From positions 992,001-1,056,000 of the forward strand of contig OY762289.1 of assembly GCA_963665495.1 (NCBI GenBank): a stretch of DNA of 64,000 bases, written 5' to 3'. The notes beneath the pieces were generated by a model, which saw only the letters and a program-made list of their open reading frames with translations, was not told where the DNA came from and searched no databases. The translations under genes were made by a program, and so were the position numbers. Source of the DNA: G963665495 sp963665495 (GTDB taxonomy: Bacteria; Desulfobacterota; Desulfovibrionia; Desulfovibrionales; Desulfovibrionaceae). Below, piece after piece: positions 18,736 to 27,497 of this stretch (the stretch's first letter is position 1; every line of letters begins with the position of its first letter).

Positions 18736-19112
18736 CAGGCCTCTTCTCCGGATTCATCGTTTTCTTCAGCAGCAAGAGCGGCTGCTTCGGCAGCAGCCTT
18801 GACTTGAAAGTAGTTGCGCAAGTGGACCTTCAGCTTGTTCATAAACGGGTCGCTTTTATATTTTCGGAAAAGATGATCCAGCCGCTCGATGACCTTTGCG
18901 TACTGTGTGCCGCCGGATGCCCCCTCCATGTCGACAGGATTGCCTTTGACCGTGATGGAGCCCACTTCCATACGCTCCAGACGGTCCAGCAGAGCCTGCG
19001 ACAGCTCGGCGCCTTCCGCCATCAGGACAAGACCGTTGTCCCGAAGAACGGGTTTGGCCAGGACCATTCCTGGCTTTGCTAATTTTAAAGGGATTTTTTG
19101 CACGAGAACCAA
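18735..19112 (-). CDS. Small protein with N-terminal domain like those of HD-GYP proteins
   Basis: 125 residues. The first half (LAKPGMVLAKPVLRDNGLVLMAEGAELSQALLDRL) resembles the short regulatory domain found before HD-GYP phosphodiesterases. The second half is helical with an alanine- and glutamate-rich end. There is no catalytic domain. Its stop overlaps the start of the HDOD gene (TGATG), so both are probably made together and may act in one complex. No firm function can be assigned. Confidence 0.7.
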   Translation of the reverse strand: MVLVQKIPLKLAKPGMVLAKPVLRDNGLVLMAEGAELSQALLDRLERMEVGSITVKGNPVDMEGASGGTQYAKVIERLDHLFRKYKSDPFMNKLKVHLRNYFQVKAAAEAAALAAEENDESGEEA

Positions 19113-19203
19113 ACTCCTTGTCCTGTCACATTACAGCTTAACACCATACACAAAGAACGGGCGTAAGGCTATAGAGAGAATGCGTATGAGGAGAATTGGG
19201 GAA

Positions 19204-20340
19204 TCAGCTGTGGCAGACGTACTGCATGCCCGGCTGTTGGATGATCAGTCCGCGAAGTTCCAGCAACAGTAACGCGCCGCTGGTTTTTCCCGCATCCCAT
19301 CCCAGTTCGCGGCAAATGCTGTCGATGTGCATGGCCTGACCCGAGCGTTGCAACAGTGCGAACAATTGTCTGGCGTCGGGAGCAAGATCTTCGGGAGGTG
19401 CGACTGGCGATTTGTCCTGCGTTTTGTCCGGACTGCTGATCTGGTCGTATCCTGAGAGCAACGCATGCAGTTCGCGCAGGACGTCATCCGCAGAACAAAC
19501 CAGTTTGGCTCCCTGGTTGATGAGTTCGAAACAGCCGGTATGGTTTTTCGAACCGCGCGGACCGGGAACGGCAAAGACTTCGCGTCCCTGTTCCAGAGCC
19601 TGCCTGGAAGTGATCAGGCTGCCGCTGCGCATGGGCGCTTCCAAAACGATGACCCCCAGCGAAAGCCCGCTGATGATCCGGTTGCGGATGGGAAAATTAT
19701 GGGGCTCGGCACGGGCGTCCGGGCTGAATTCGGAGAGGATCAGCCCTTTTTGCAGAAGCTGTGTCCGGACATCCTGATTGCCGGCGGGGTATGCCTGGTT
19801 CAGCCCTGCGCCGATTACGGCAATGGAGCTGCCGATTCCCGAGAGTCCGGCAAGATGGGCATGGCGGTCGATGCCGTAAGCCAGACCCGAGACAATGGTC
19901 AGTCCGGCCTGAGACAAGGCTTCGCCGATTTCTCGCGCGGCCTGTTCTCCGTAGGCGGACGAGCGGCGGGTTCCGACCATGGCAACACAAGGATTTTCCA
20001 GCAGGCCTTTATCTCCGGCGTAATAGAGACAGATGGGCGGATCCGGAATCTGGCGCAATCGTTCGGGAAAGAGCGGATCGGACAACAGCAACAGACCGCA
20101 GCCGCTTCGACCCGTTTCATCCCATTCACATCGGGCTTTTTCCCGCCAGTCTTCCGTACGGTAGGCGTCGATTTGCGCGCTCGAAGCCAGCCCCTTGGCT
20201 TTCCAGCCTTTCACGTCTTTGACCGCTGTATAGGCGCTGCCGTAATGGCCGAGAAGCTTTTTCCACAGGCGCGGGCCAACGCCTTTCGTATGTTTCAGGG
20301 CGAGGCAGGCCCAAAATTCGCGGCGCTGGTCATCTGTCAT
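19204..20340 (-). CDS. dprA: DNA-processing protein DprA
   Basis: 378 residues. A helical N-terminal domain is followed by the Rossmann-like DprA core (about 100-300) with GTRRSSAYGEQAA, VSGLAYGIDRHAH, the GSLITSRQALEQGREVFAVPG segment and a C-terminal winged-helix region. DprA binds incoming single-stranded DNA and loads RecA during natural transformation, and it is conserved even in species not known to be competent. It is followed by the small regulatory protein gene on the same strand and preceded closely by cpoB. No anomalies seen. Confidence 0.95.
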   Translation of the reverse strand: MTDDQRREFWACLALKHTKGVGPRLWKKLLGHYGSAYTAVKDVKGWKAKGLASSAQIDAYRTEDWREKARCEWDETGRSGCGLLLLSDPLFPERLRQIPDPPICLYYAGDKGLLENPCVAMVGTRRSSAYGEQAAREIGEALSQAGLTIVSGLAYGIDRHAHLAGLSGIGSSIAVIGAGLNQAYPAGNQDVRTQLLQKGLILSEFSPDARAEPHNFPIRNRIISGLSLGVIVLEAPMRSGSLITSRQALEQGREVFAVPGPRGSKNHTGCFELINQGAKLVCSADDVLRELHALLSGYDQISSPDKTQDKSPVAPPEDLAPDARQLFALLQRSGQAMHIDSICRELGWDAGKTSGALLLLELRGLIIQQPGMQYVCHS

Positions 20341-20357
20341 GGGCAGGGAAAAGCGGT

Positions 20358-21200
20358 CTAAGGGATGCTGTCGCCCTGACCGGGAAACTTGGCGAGGATT
20401 GTTTTGGCCTGTCCGGCTGCCGCACTGGACGGATATTCGTCCATCAGAGCCTGCAGATAAAAGCGCGCATTGCTCGGATCTGCCAGTTGCAGATAGCTGC
20501 GACCGATTTGCAGTATGGCGTCCGCAGCTTTTGGAGATGACGGGTAATCGCCGGCAACATCCTTGAAGGCCAGAATGGCGTTGTCGTACACGGCTTCATC
20601 AAAAAAAGTCTGGCCGATGGCATAGAGAGCGTCGGGCCTGTGCGTACTGTGCGGATTGTCTTTCAGAAAGCTGCGCAGCATGGCGCGTCCCTGGTTGCGC
20701 TTGCCCTGGCGAATGAGCGCCATGGCCTGGTTATAAGACGCCGTTGCAGTGGTTGCTGTCTTTGGCGTTGCCGGAACCTTTGCCGCGGGTTTTGCAGCGG
20801 GCGCTGTTGCTTTCGGTTTAGGAGCCGCCGGAGCTGTTGTCCGGGGTGCAGGCGCCGGAGCTTTGGGCTTGGGTGCTGTCGCCGTCATCGGTTTTGGAGC
20901 GGGCTGCGCCGGCGCTGGTTGCATTGCAGGCAGGGGGGGCTGATGTGCCGCGGGCGGCGGTGGCGTCACAGGCCTTACGGGCTGTTGGCCGGACGCTCTG
21001 AGCCGGGATTCCAGCGACGCGATGTACTGGCGGTCCATTTCCTGCTGGCGTTGCATTTCCATCAGGCTGCTTTCTACGCATTGCAGGCGAAATTCGACAC
21101 TGTCTCCGGTTTTGGCCGCCGGTATGGGGCTTTTGTGCGCGCAGGCGACTGGGAGCAGGCTGGCCAAGAGCAGGATAACGAGAAAAACCGGACGCGGCAT
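20358..21200 (-). CDS. CpoB/YbgF-like periplasmic TPR protein
   Basis: 280 residues from the ATG at 21200 with GGAG upstream; the frame is open further to 21272 but without a good start site. It has a hydrophobic signal ending LLPVACAHK that may be a weak lipobox, a short coiled-coil stretch (VEFRLQCVESSLMEMQRQQE), a long low-complexity Pro/Ala/Lys linker (about 75-165), and TPR repeats (SYNQAMALIRQGKRNQGRAM and on). This architecture fits CpoB, which coordinates Tol-Pal with wall synthesis. No tol or pal gene lies next to it. Confidence 0.75.
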   Translation of the reverse strand: MPRPVFLVILLLASLLPVACAHKSPIPAAKTGDSVEFRLQCVESSLMEMQRQQEMDRQYIASLESRLRASGQQPVRPVTPPPPAAHQPPLPAMQPAPAQPAPKPMTATAPKPKAPAPAPRTTAPAAPKPKATAPAAKPAAKVPATPKTATTATASYNQAMALIRQGKRNQGRAMLRSFLKDNPHSTHRPDALYAIGQTFFDEAVYDNAILAFKDVAGDYPSSPKAADAILQIGRSYLQLADPSNARFYLQALMDEYPSSAAAGQAKTILAKFPGQGDSIP

Positions 21201-21338
21201 GCTGTCTCCATTACGGAAAGTTTCGTTGTATATTCGGCATTGCAGCATAGAGGACAACGTAAAGGAACTCAAGTGCCGTTTGTGATCAATGCGGGAAGTG
21301 CGGGTTCTGGTTTCCGTGTTTTCCTGAAAGCATTCTGC

Positions 21339-22424
21339 TCAGTCGTTTTTGCTTTGTTCCTGTTCCGGCTGCGGTTCGTTCGCCTGTTTTTCGGAGCAGC
21401 CTTCCGTGGAGTGGGGAGTACACCGCGTGAAATTTGCGTACAGTTGCTGCAACTCGGGCATGGCGTCCAAGGCAGCTTGTTTACCGGCGGAAACGATTTT
21501 TGGAATATGCTGCACGTCCCAGGGAAAGAAAGAGTCTTTTATGCGCACCGGGGCAAAACAGATTTCGTAGTTGTGCATGTTGACCGAACTGAAAAACTGG
21601 GCTTTGCGTAGCGAATTGGTGGTGATGCGGTTGATATTGATGAAACTGGCAAGCAGGGAGGTCGGATTCGGGTCTAGTTCCACGGAAGCAAAGCTGACGA
21701 GTATCAGGTCCATGCTGCGCTGCACAGCTTCGATAACCGGCAGCGGCATGGTATAGCTGCCGTCCACGAGCAGTCGGCCGTTGACCTCCACCGGCGTCAT
21801 GATTGGATACAGCGCGCTGCATGCCTGAATTGCGGGAGCCACTTCCCCGCGGTCGAGCACCACGCCTTCCCCCGTACGGATGTCCGTGGCGTGGAAGATG
21901 GTTCGCGGGGAAAGATCCTCAATACGGGTGTCCTTGAAAATTTGCTTGTAGGCCTTGAACTGCGAGTCGGTATTGTAAATGCCGTTTCTGGAATCGAAAT
22001 TGTCGTTGGCCAGGCGGACAAGTTCCTCCGCATCCGGCAGGGTGAAGTTGTCGCTTGTGCAAAAATGGGAGAAAAACTGCTGGATTTGTTTGAGGTTGAA
22101 GCCGGCGCTCCACAGGGCGGCGATGACGCCGCCGCCGCTGCAGCCGATGACCAGATCCACATGGATGCCGGAGTTATCCAAGAGGTTCAGCAGGGGGAGT
22201 GAAGCAAAGGCCTCCACCCCCTTGGAACCGAGGATCACGGCCACTTTGGGCCTGGCCTGAGCACTGGGGGCTTCAGTTGCGCCAGGGTGTTGATCCGGAG
22301 TCTCGTATTTTTTGGACCGGACGATGTCTTCCGGAGCTTCGGCTATGTGGGCCTCGGGTCTGGGCTTCGTGTCGGGCTCTTGCCCGTGGCCGTGTTTATC
22401 GCGCTCGGAAGTCTTGAAAGGCAT
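21339..22424 (-). CDS. Patatin-like phospholipase
   Basis: 361 residues. After a charged, disordered N-terminus (about 60 residues) comes a patatin fold: VAVILGSKGVEAFASLPLL in place of the usual glycine-rich oxyanion loop, the nucleophile motif GCSGG and the catalytic Asp in LVDGSYTMPLP. These lipid acyl hydrolases cut phospholipids. The oxyanion loop has fewer glycines than normal (GSKG). The C-terminus is Glu/Gln-rich. It lies 12 bases downstream of pgm on the same strand, so co-transcription is likely though the functional link is unclear. Confidence 0.85.
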   Translation of the reverse strand: MPFKTSERDKHGHGQEPDTKPRPEAHIAEAPEDIVRSKKYETPDQHPGATEAPSAQARPKVAVILGSKGVEAFASLPLLNLLDNSGIHVDLVIGCSGGGVIAALWSAGFNLKQIQQFFSHFCTSDNFTLPDAEELVRLANDNFDSRNGIYNTDSQFKAYKQIFKDTRIEDLSPRTIFHATDIRTGEGVVLDRGEVAPAIQACSALYPIMTPVEVNGRLLVDGSYTMPLPVIEAVQRSMDLILVSFASVELDPNPTSLLASFININRITTNSLRKAQFFSSVNMHNYEICFAPVRIKDSFFPWDVQHIPKIVSAGKQAALDAMPELQQLYANFTRCTPHSTEGCSEKQANEPQPEQEQSKND

Positions 22425-22436
22425 GGATCCCGCCCG

Positions 22437-24101
22437 TCAGATTTTGATGGCCTGGTTGACGATTTCCTGCGCTTCCTGTTCGATCAGTTTGAGGTGCTCG
22501 GCACCTTTGAAGCTTTCGGAGTAGATTTTGTAAATATCCTCGGTGCCGGACGGTCTGGCCGCGAACCAGCCGTTTTCCGTACGTACTTTCAGGCCGCCGA
22601 TGGCAGCGCCGTTGGCCGGCGCATGGGTCAGTTTCTCCAGGATCGGCTCTCCGGCCAGGGTTTCGGCGCTGACGCTTTCCGGGGAAAGCGAACTGAGCAG
22701 ATTTTTCTGCGCGGCGTTTACTGGAGCCTGGTTGCGGACGTAGATGGGGCTGCCGAATTTGTCTTCCAGCGCGGCATAGTGTTCGGCCGGACTTTTGCCT
22801 GTTCTGGCCATGATTTCGGCCGCCAGCAGGTCCATGATGAAGCCGTCTTTGTCTGTTGTCCAGACCGTACCGTTCTTGCGCAGAAAAGAAGCGCCGGCGC
22901 TTTCTTCTCCGCCGAATCCATAGGACCCGTCCAGCAGGCCGTCCACGAACCATTTGAAGCCGACGGGCACCTCGCAAAGCTTGCGTCCCAGGCTGGCCGC
23001 GACGCGGTCAATCATGCCGCTGCTGACCAGGGTTTTGCCGACGGCGGCGTTTTTTGGCCAGTGGGGGCGGTTCTGGAACAGATACCAGATGGCCACGCTC
23101 AGGTAGTTGTTGGGGTTCATGAGCCCTTCTTTGGTCACGATGCCATGGCGGTCGTAATCCGGATCGTTCCCCACGGCCACGTCGAAACGGTTTCTGAGTT
23201 CTATGAGTCCCTGCATGGCGTAGGGTGACGAGCAGTCCATACGGATCACGCCGTCCTTGTCCAGACGCATGAAGCGGAAAGTCGGATCCAGGTGTTTGTT
23301 GACCACTTCGATATTCAGGCCGTAGTGCTCGGCCAGAGGTTCCCAAAAGTGCAGTCCGGAACCGCCCAGGGGATCCACGCCGATTTTCAGGCCGCTTTCT
23401 TTGATGGCTTCCATGTCCAGAATGTTGCTCAGATCGGCGATGTAGGGGCGGATATAGTCGTAAAAAATCGTGGTATCGGCTTTCAGGGCGCGTTCAAAGG
23501 AGATGCGTTTGACCTCTTTGAGCCCGTCGGCCAGGAGCTGGTTGGCCCGTGTCTGGATTTGCCTGGTGGTTTCCGTATTCGCCGGACCGCCTTGAGGAGG
23601 ATTGTATTTGAAGCCTCCGTTGTCCGGCGGATTGTGCGAAGGCGTGATGACAATGCCGTCCGCAAGGTCCGAAGTCATATACGGTTCGGAAAGGTCTCCC
23701 TTGTCTTTGTTGTAGCAGAGAAGCGCGTGCGAGATGACGGGGGTGGGCGTGTAGTCCAGGCCTTCCTGAACAATGGTGGTGATTTTGTTGGCGGCCAGAA
23801 CTTCCAGGGCGGTGACCAGAGCTGCCTCGGAAAGCGCATGGGTATCCATGCCGATATACAGCGGGCCTTTGATGTTTTTCTGGTTGCGGTATTCGCATAC
23901 GGCCTGGGTGATGGCCAGAATATGATCTTCGTTGAAACCGGATTTGATCGATACGCCCCGGTGTCCGGACGTGCCGAAGGCAACCTGCTGGGCCGGGTCG
24001 GATACGTCCGGTTTATTGGTGAAATAGGCGGTCATGAGCCTGGGAATATTGGGAAGCAGGGATTCGGGAACGGGTTTGCCTGCGAGCGGATGTACGGCCA
24101 T
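22437..24101 (-). CDS. pgm: Phosphoglucomutase
   Basis: 554 residues, the full length of the bacterial Pgm family. Motifs in order: FGTSGHRGVS, the phosphoserine loop TPSHNPPDNGG, the metal loop DPDYDRHG, sugar-binding GGEESAG and the phosphate-binding RPSGTEDIYKIY. It interconverts glucose 1-phosphate and glucose 6-phosphate, linking central carbon metabolism to UDP-glucose and LPS or glycogen synthesis. A patatin gene follows 12 bases after. No anomaly seen. Confidence 0.95.
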   Translation of the reverse strand: MAVHPLAGKPVPESLLPNIPRLMTAYFTNKPDVSDPAQQVAFGTSGHRGVSIKSGFNEDHILAITQAVCEYRNQKNIKGPLYIGMDTHALSEAALVTALEVLAANKITTIVQEGLDYTPTPVISHALLCYNKDKGDLSEPYMTSDLADGIVITPSHNPPDNGGFKYNPPQGGPANTETTRQIQTRANQLLADGLKEVKRISFERALKADTTIFYDYIRPYIADLSNILDMEAIKESGLKIGVDPLGGSGLHFWEPLAEHYGLNIEVVNKHLDPTFRFMRLDKDGVIRMDCSSPYAMQGLIELRNRFDVAVGNDPDYDRHGIVTKEGLMNPNNYLSVAIWYLFQNRPHWPKNAAVGKTLVSSGMIDRVAASLGRKLCEVPVGFKWFVDGLLDGSYGFGGEESAGASFLRKNGTVWTTDKDGFIMDLLAAEIMARTGKSPAEHYAALEDKFGSPIYVRNQAPVNAAQKNLLSSLSPESVSAETLAGEPILEKLTHAPANGAAIGGLKVRTENGWFAARPSGTEDIYKIYSESFKGAEHLKLIEQEAQEIVNQAIKI

Positions 24102-24135
24102 GGAAAATTCCTCCGGGATGGTTCTTTAGGCGGTG

Positions 24136-24516
24136 TTAATACGTCCAGATTGATTTTTCTTCGACGTTGCAGAATTGTTGCAAAAGCCATTCGCGATACG
24201 TGGGAACGTTGTCCAGGGGCCCCACGGGATTATCAAGTACGAGTTGCACCAGGGCTTCGTCCAGAAGCAGCGTCGGTGTGACGCGTTTGCCCGTTAGCAG
24301 GCCATAGGCCTCATTGAGCAGCGCTGCGATATCCTGGGCGTACGGCTCATCCGGGTTGCGGTCCGGATGGTGCTTGAGCATCCGGCAATGATAGCCGTAA
24401 CGGATCGCCTCCGGAGATGGCCAGGAAAAACTCCCGCCGGGCGATTTTTTGCGCTCGACGCCCAGTATCTCCAGAGCCCGCGTGCGCAGCTGTTCTTCTC
24501 GTGCGATCCAGTCCAT
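24136..24516 (-). CDS. Short J-domain-like protein
   Basis: 126 residues from an ATG at 24516; a GTG at 24567 is also open, and neither has a strong ribosome binding site. Residues about 8-70 look like a J domain with a long insert between helices I and II and the key HPD tripeptide in KHHPDRNPDEPYAQ, followed by LLNEAYGLLTG. J domains stimulate the ATPase of DnaK-type chaperones. The C-terminal half is not recognised. It precedes pgm on the same strand. Confidence 0.7.
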   Translation of the reverse strand: MDWIAREEQLRTRALEILGVERKKSPGGSFSWPSPEAIRYGYHCRMLKHHPDRNPDEPYAQDIAALLNEAYGLLTGKRVTPTLLLDEALVQLVLDNPVGPLDNVPTYREWLLQQFCNVEEKSIWTY

Positions 24517-24636
24517 GGTAGTGCCGAAAATGTGCTGATTTTTCAGTTTGACGAATGTACTATACACTGGGCAAAGTGAAAAGAGGGCGTTTGAAGGATG
24601 ACGATTCTGTTACTCCAGAGGAAAAAGGCGAATTAT

Positions 24637-25329
24637 ATGCAAAAGGTTTGTATGGCAGTCAATTGGCGCACAGGCCGCAGGGCCGCGTATGCTTTATTTT
24701 GTGTCCTGGCGCTGTTGACGGTTGCCGCGTGCGCGCCGAAAACACACAAAGCAGACTCTTCTCCCACTTCCCAGGCCGCCGAACAGGCCGCGCGGGAGAA
24801 TAAACTGGAAAAAGCCGTGGAGCTTTACGAACAGGCGCTCAAGGAGAATCCCGACAGCGGACTGATTAACTATCACCTGGGCTACACGTACGGACTGATG
24901 GGCAATAAAGCCAAAGAAGTGGAACTGTATCAGAAGGCTGTTGATCTGGGATACGAAGACGGAACGCTGTATTACAATCTGGGCATGGCCTATGGCGAAC
25001 GCGGCGATCTGGACAAGGCCGAAGCCGTATTCAAAAAGGCCCTGGAAAGGGATGCAAACAATGCGGATGCCCATTTTGGCCTGGCCATCATTTACGAGTC
25101 CTCCCAGCGTACCGCGGAAGCCGAAAAAGCCTACCTGGAAGCCATCCGCAGCGATGCCAAACATCTGGACGCCTACATCCGTCTGAGTCTGTTGTACGAA
25201 CAGGACCAGCAACACGATAAGGCCAAGGCAACGTTGCAGAAGTTGTTGCAGATCGAGCCCGCGTATCCGCCCGCGCTGCAGCTGCAGCAGGTTTTGGAAA
25301 AAAGCGGGGACAAAACTAAAGCCGAGTGA
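24637..25329 (+). CDS. TPR lipoprotein
   Basis: About 230 residues with a lipoprotein signal peptide ending in VAAC and then five to six TPR repeats (for example AVELYEQALKENPDSGLINY and LDKAEAVFKKALERDANNAD). The ATG at 24637 has AAGG eight bases upstream; ATGs at 24598 and 24655 are possible alternatives that keep the signal peptide. TPR lipoproteins act as scaffolds at the outer membrane, but the partner is unknown. It is divergent from the J-domain gene. Confidence 0.85.
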   Translation: MQKVCMAVNWRTGRRAAYALFCVLALLTVAACAPKTHKADSSPTSQAAEQAARENKLEKAVELYEQALKENPDSGLINYHLGYTYGLMGNKAKEVELYQKAVDLGYEDGTLYYNLGMAYGERGDLDKAEAVFKKALERDANNADAHFGLAIIYESSQRTAEAEKAYLEAIRSDAKHLDAYIRLSLLYEQDQQHDKAKATLQKLLQIEPAYPPALQLQQVLEKSGDKTKAE

Positions 25330-25445
25330 GGCGGCATGTGCCCGGCCGGGTTTTTGCTTGTGGCCAGCCGTACGCAATGGTAGAGAGCTTGGCTTTGTCA
25401 GCGAAACGCATAACGAACTATCAAGATAAGTGAGTTGAAAGAACT

Positions 25446-26459
25446 ATGAAGACAGCCATATTCGGCTTTTCCGGCTGTGGAAAAAGCGATCTGTTCGCTT
25501 CTCTGGCCGGCCCTGATGCTGCCGCGGCCGGCAATCGCGCCATGGTCAAGGTGCGCGATCCGCGCCTGAATCCGCTGATTGACCTGTTTGCCCCCAAAAA
25601 GGTGACCTATAGCGAGATAGAATACCTGGATATTCCCGGAGGCGGGGGCAAGGGGCAAGGTCTGGGGGACAGGGTCCTGAACGAAGTGCGCCCCGTGGAC
25701 TGCTTTGTGGCCGTGCTGGATGCCTTTTCCGGCCTGAACGAGCCCAAGGCCCAATGGGAAGCCATAGAGACCGACCTGCTGGTGGCTGATCTGGCTGTTG
25801 TGGAAAAACGTCTCGAGCGTCTGGCTCTGGACAAGCGTAAGTCCAAAGATCTGGTGGACCCCAAGGAAGAAACCGCTCTGCAGCAGGCGCTGGCCCAGCT
25901 GGAGAATGAAAAGCCGTTGCGGGAAAATCCGGATCTGGCCAATGATCATGTGCTGCGAGGGTTCCGCTTTTTGTCCGCCAAACCCGTATTGTACGTTTGG
26001 AATTGCGCTGAAGGTGAAGATCAGGACTATGAAGTGCCCCAGGGGATGACCGGCCAGGCGCATATCGCTGTGGCCGCCCGGCTGGAACGTGAGCTTGCCG
26101 AACTGCAGGATCCGGAGGAGAAGGCCGCGTTTATGGAAGATCTCGGCATCAAAGAGTCCGCCCTGGACAAGGTCATAGCCCGGACCTACGAACTGCTCGG
26201 CCTGATATCTTTTTTCACGGCCGGAGACAAAGAAGTCCGCGCTTGGCCCGTACGCGCCGGCTCAACGGCTCCCGAAGCCGCCGGGGTGATTCATTCGGAT
26301 TTTCAGAAAGGCTTTATCCGCGCTGAAATTCTGGGCTACGACGACTTTCTGGACGCCGGAGATTTCAAAAAAGCCCGCGAACGCGGCATGCTGCGTTTGG
26401 AAGGCAAAGAGTATGTGGTAAAAGACGCGGACATCATCGAATTTCGTTTCAACGTATAA
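25446..26459 (+). CDS. YchF/Obg-family GTPase-like protein (divergent)
   Basis: 337 residues. The P-loop GFSGCGKSD and a G3-like DIPGGGGKG are present. The NKxD-type motif is replaced by WNCAEG. The C-terminal TGS domain (KEVRAWPVRAGSTAPEAAGVIHSDFQKGFIRAEI) is very like that of YchF. It is a little shorter than YchF and its guanine-specificity motif is altered; YchF itself prefers ATP. A ribosome-associated role is likely but unproven. A good terminator follows. Confidence 0.85.
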   Translation: MKTAIFGFSGCGKSDLFASLAGPDAAAAGNRAMVKVRDPRLNPLIDLFAPKKVTYSEIEYLDIPGGGGKGQGLGDRVLNEVRPVDCFVAVLDAFSGLNEPKAQWEAIETDLLVADLAVVEKRLERLALDKRKSKDLVDPKEETALQQALAQLENEKPLRENPDLANDHVLRGFRFLSAKPVLYVWNCAEGEDQDYEVPQGMTGQAHIAVAARLERELAELQDPEEKAAFMEDLGIKESALDKVIARTYELLGLISFFTAGDKEVRAWPVRAGSTAPEAAGVIHSDFQKGFIRAEILGYDDFLDAGDFKKARERGMLRLEGKEYVVKDADIIEFRFNV

Positions 26460-26484
26460 AATATTTCAGCCTGCCTTTGCAGCA

Positions 26485-26543
26485 GCCTGTCTTGCCGTAT
26501 TGCAGATTCTTCTGACCTGTAAAGCGGCAAGGCAGGCTTTTTT
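26485..26543 (+). terminator. Intrinsic terminator after the YchF-like gene
   Basis: GCCTGTCTTGCCG pairs with CGGCAAGGCAGGC (12 of 13) and is followed by six T. An upstream copy of GCCTGCCTT at 26469-26477 could compete for the same right arm. Confidence 0.75.
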
Positions 26544-26670
26544 CGTTCTGCAAGTTTCCTCGATTGCACCCTGACTAAGTGTACTGACTACTCAAGCGCG
26601 GATTGAGATGCGTGTCTGAGCAAGTTGATTACTCTTGAATATTTTATTTGAATTTCAAGATTTATGTGGT

Positions 26671-26699
26671 TTGACAATACCATCACGAATTGTTAGAGT
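26671..26699 (+). promoter_or_regulatory. Promoter of the choline-sulfate cassette
   Basis: TTGACA, a 17-base spacer and TAGAGT, predicted start near 26706, about 35 bases before the regulator ATG. Confidence 0.65.
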
Positions 26700-26718
26700 T
26701 ACACATATAGCAAATCAA

Positions 26719-26734
26719 CTACATATATGTGTAG
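26719..26734. promoter_or_regulatory. Probable operator in front of the IclR-type regulator
   Basis: CTACATATATGTGTAG reads almost the same on both strands (14 of 16) and lies just after the predicted transcription start. A related ACACATATA/TATATGTGT inverted repeat spans 26701-26732. Autoregulation is the natural reading. Confidence 0.5.
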
Positions 26735-26740
26735 CAAAAA

Positions 26741-27478
26741 ATGAACGACTCTCTTCTTTCCAGAGCGCTCCGGGTAATCAATGCCGTCAGTAATGCGGCC
26801 GATGGATTGCGTTTTACCGAAATTCAGTCCTTGTTGGGAAATATCAGCCCCACCACTGTGAGCAAAATCCTCAGGGAATTGCAGTACGGCGGCGTGTTGG
26901 AGAAGTCCCCGGATGGAAGCTATCAGATTGGGCTTACGGTTTCCGCCTGGGCCAAAAGCGTGGGAGCGCGGCGCGGCCCCATGCAGATTATTCGTGAGCA
27001 GATGCAGAGGCTTTTCGAGACGTACGAAGTATCCGTAAATGTATTCACATGTTCCAATGGTCGAATGTTTTGTCTGGAAAGCATGATGGCGGATGAAGGC
27101 CCGGCGTTATGGCCGTCTGGAAAGAGTCTGGAACTGCAACTGGCGGTGATAGGTGCGGTTTTTTATTACGATGACACTGTGTTGCGGGATGAGAAGTTTC
27201 TGCTGGCACAATGCGAAAGACATCGACCGAAACTGACTTTGGAAACTGTACGACGGATGATTGAAGACGCACAGCGTGAACAAATTCAGTGCGATCCGGG
27301 ATTATTCTATCCGGGAACCTATCGTCTGGCCGTATCGCTGGTGAAACAGGGGGCAGTTGCCATGGTTCTTGGGGTCGGGATTCTGGAGGCGGTGCAAAAC
27401 GGAACGGATTGTGTCGAGTATTTGCGGCAGGCACTATTGGATGCAAAACTTCGGATAGAAAACGAATTGAATGTTTGA
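26741..27478 (+). CDS. IclR-type transcriptional regulator
   Basis: 245 residues. The N-terminal winged helix (SRALRVINAVSNAADGLRFTEIQ...SPTTVSKILRELQYGGVLEK) is IclR-like and the rest is a ligand-binding domain of that family, although the second half is divergent. It is the first gene of a run of four in the same direction (sulfatase gene starts 20 bases later) and probably controls it in response to choline or choline sulfate (inference). The start has no clear Shine-Dalgarno. An operator-like palindrome lies just upstream. Confidence 0.8.
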   Translation: MNDSLLSRALRVINAVSNAADGLRFTEIQSLLGNISPTTVSKILRELQYGGVLEKSPDGSYQIGLTVSAWAKSVGARRGPMQIIREQMQRLFETYEVSVNVFTCSNGRMFCLESMMADEGPALWPSGKSLELQLAVIGAVFYYDDTVLRDEKFLLAQCERHRPKLTLETVRRMIEDAQREQIQCDPGLFYPGTYRLAVSLVKQGAVAMVLGVGILEAVQNGTDCVEYLRQALLDAKLRIENELNV

Positions 27479-27497
27479 GGCTTGAAAGGACGCCAAT

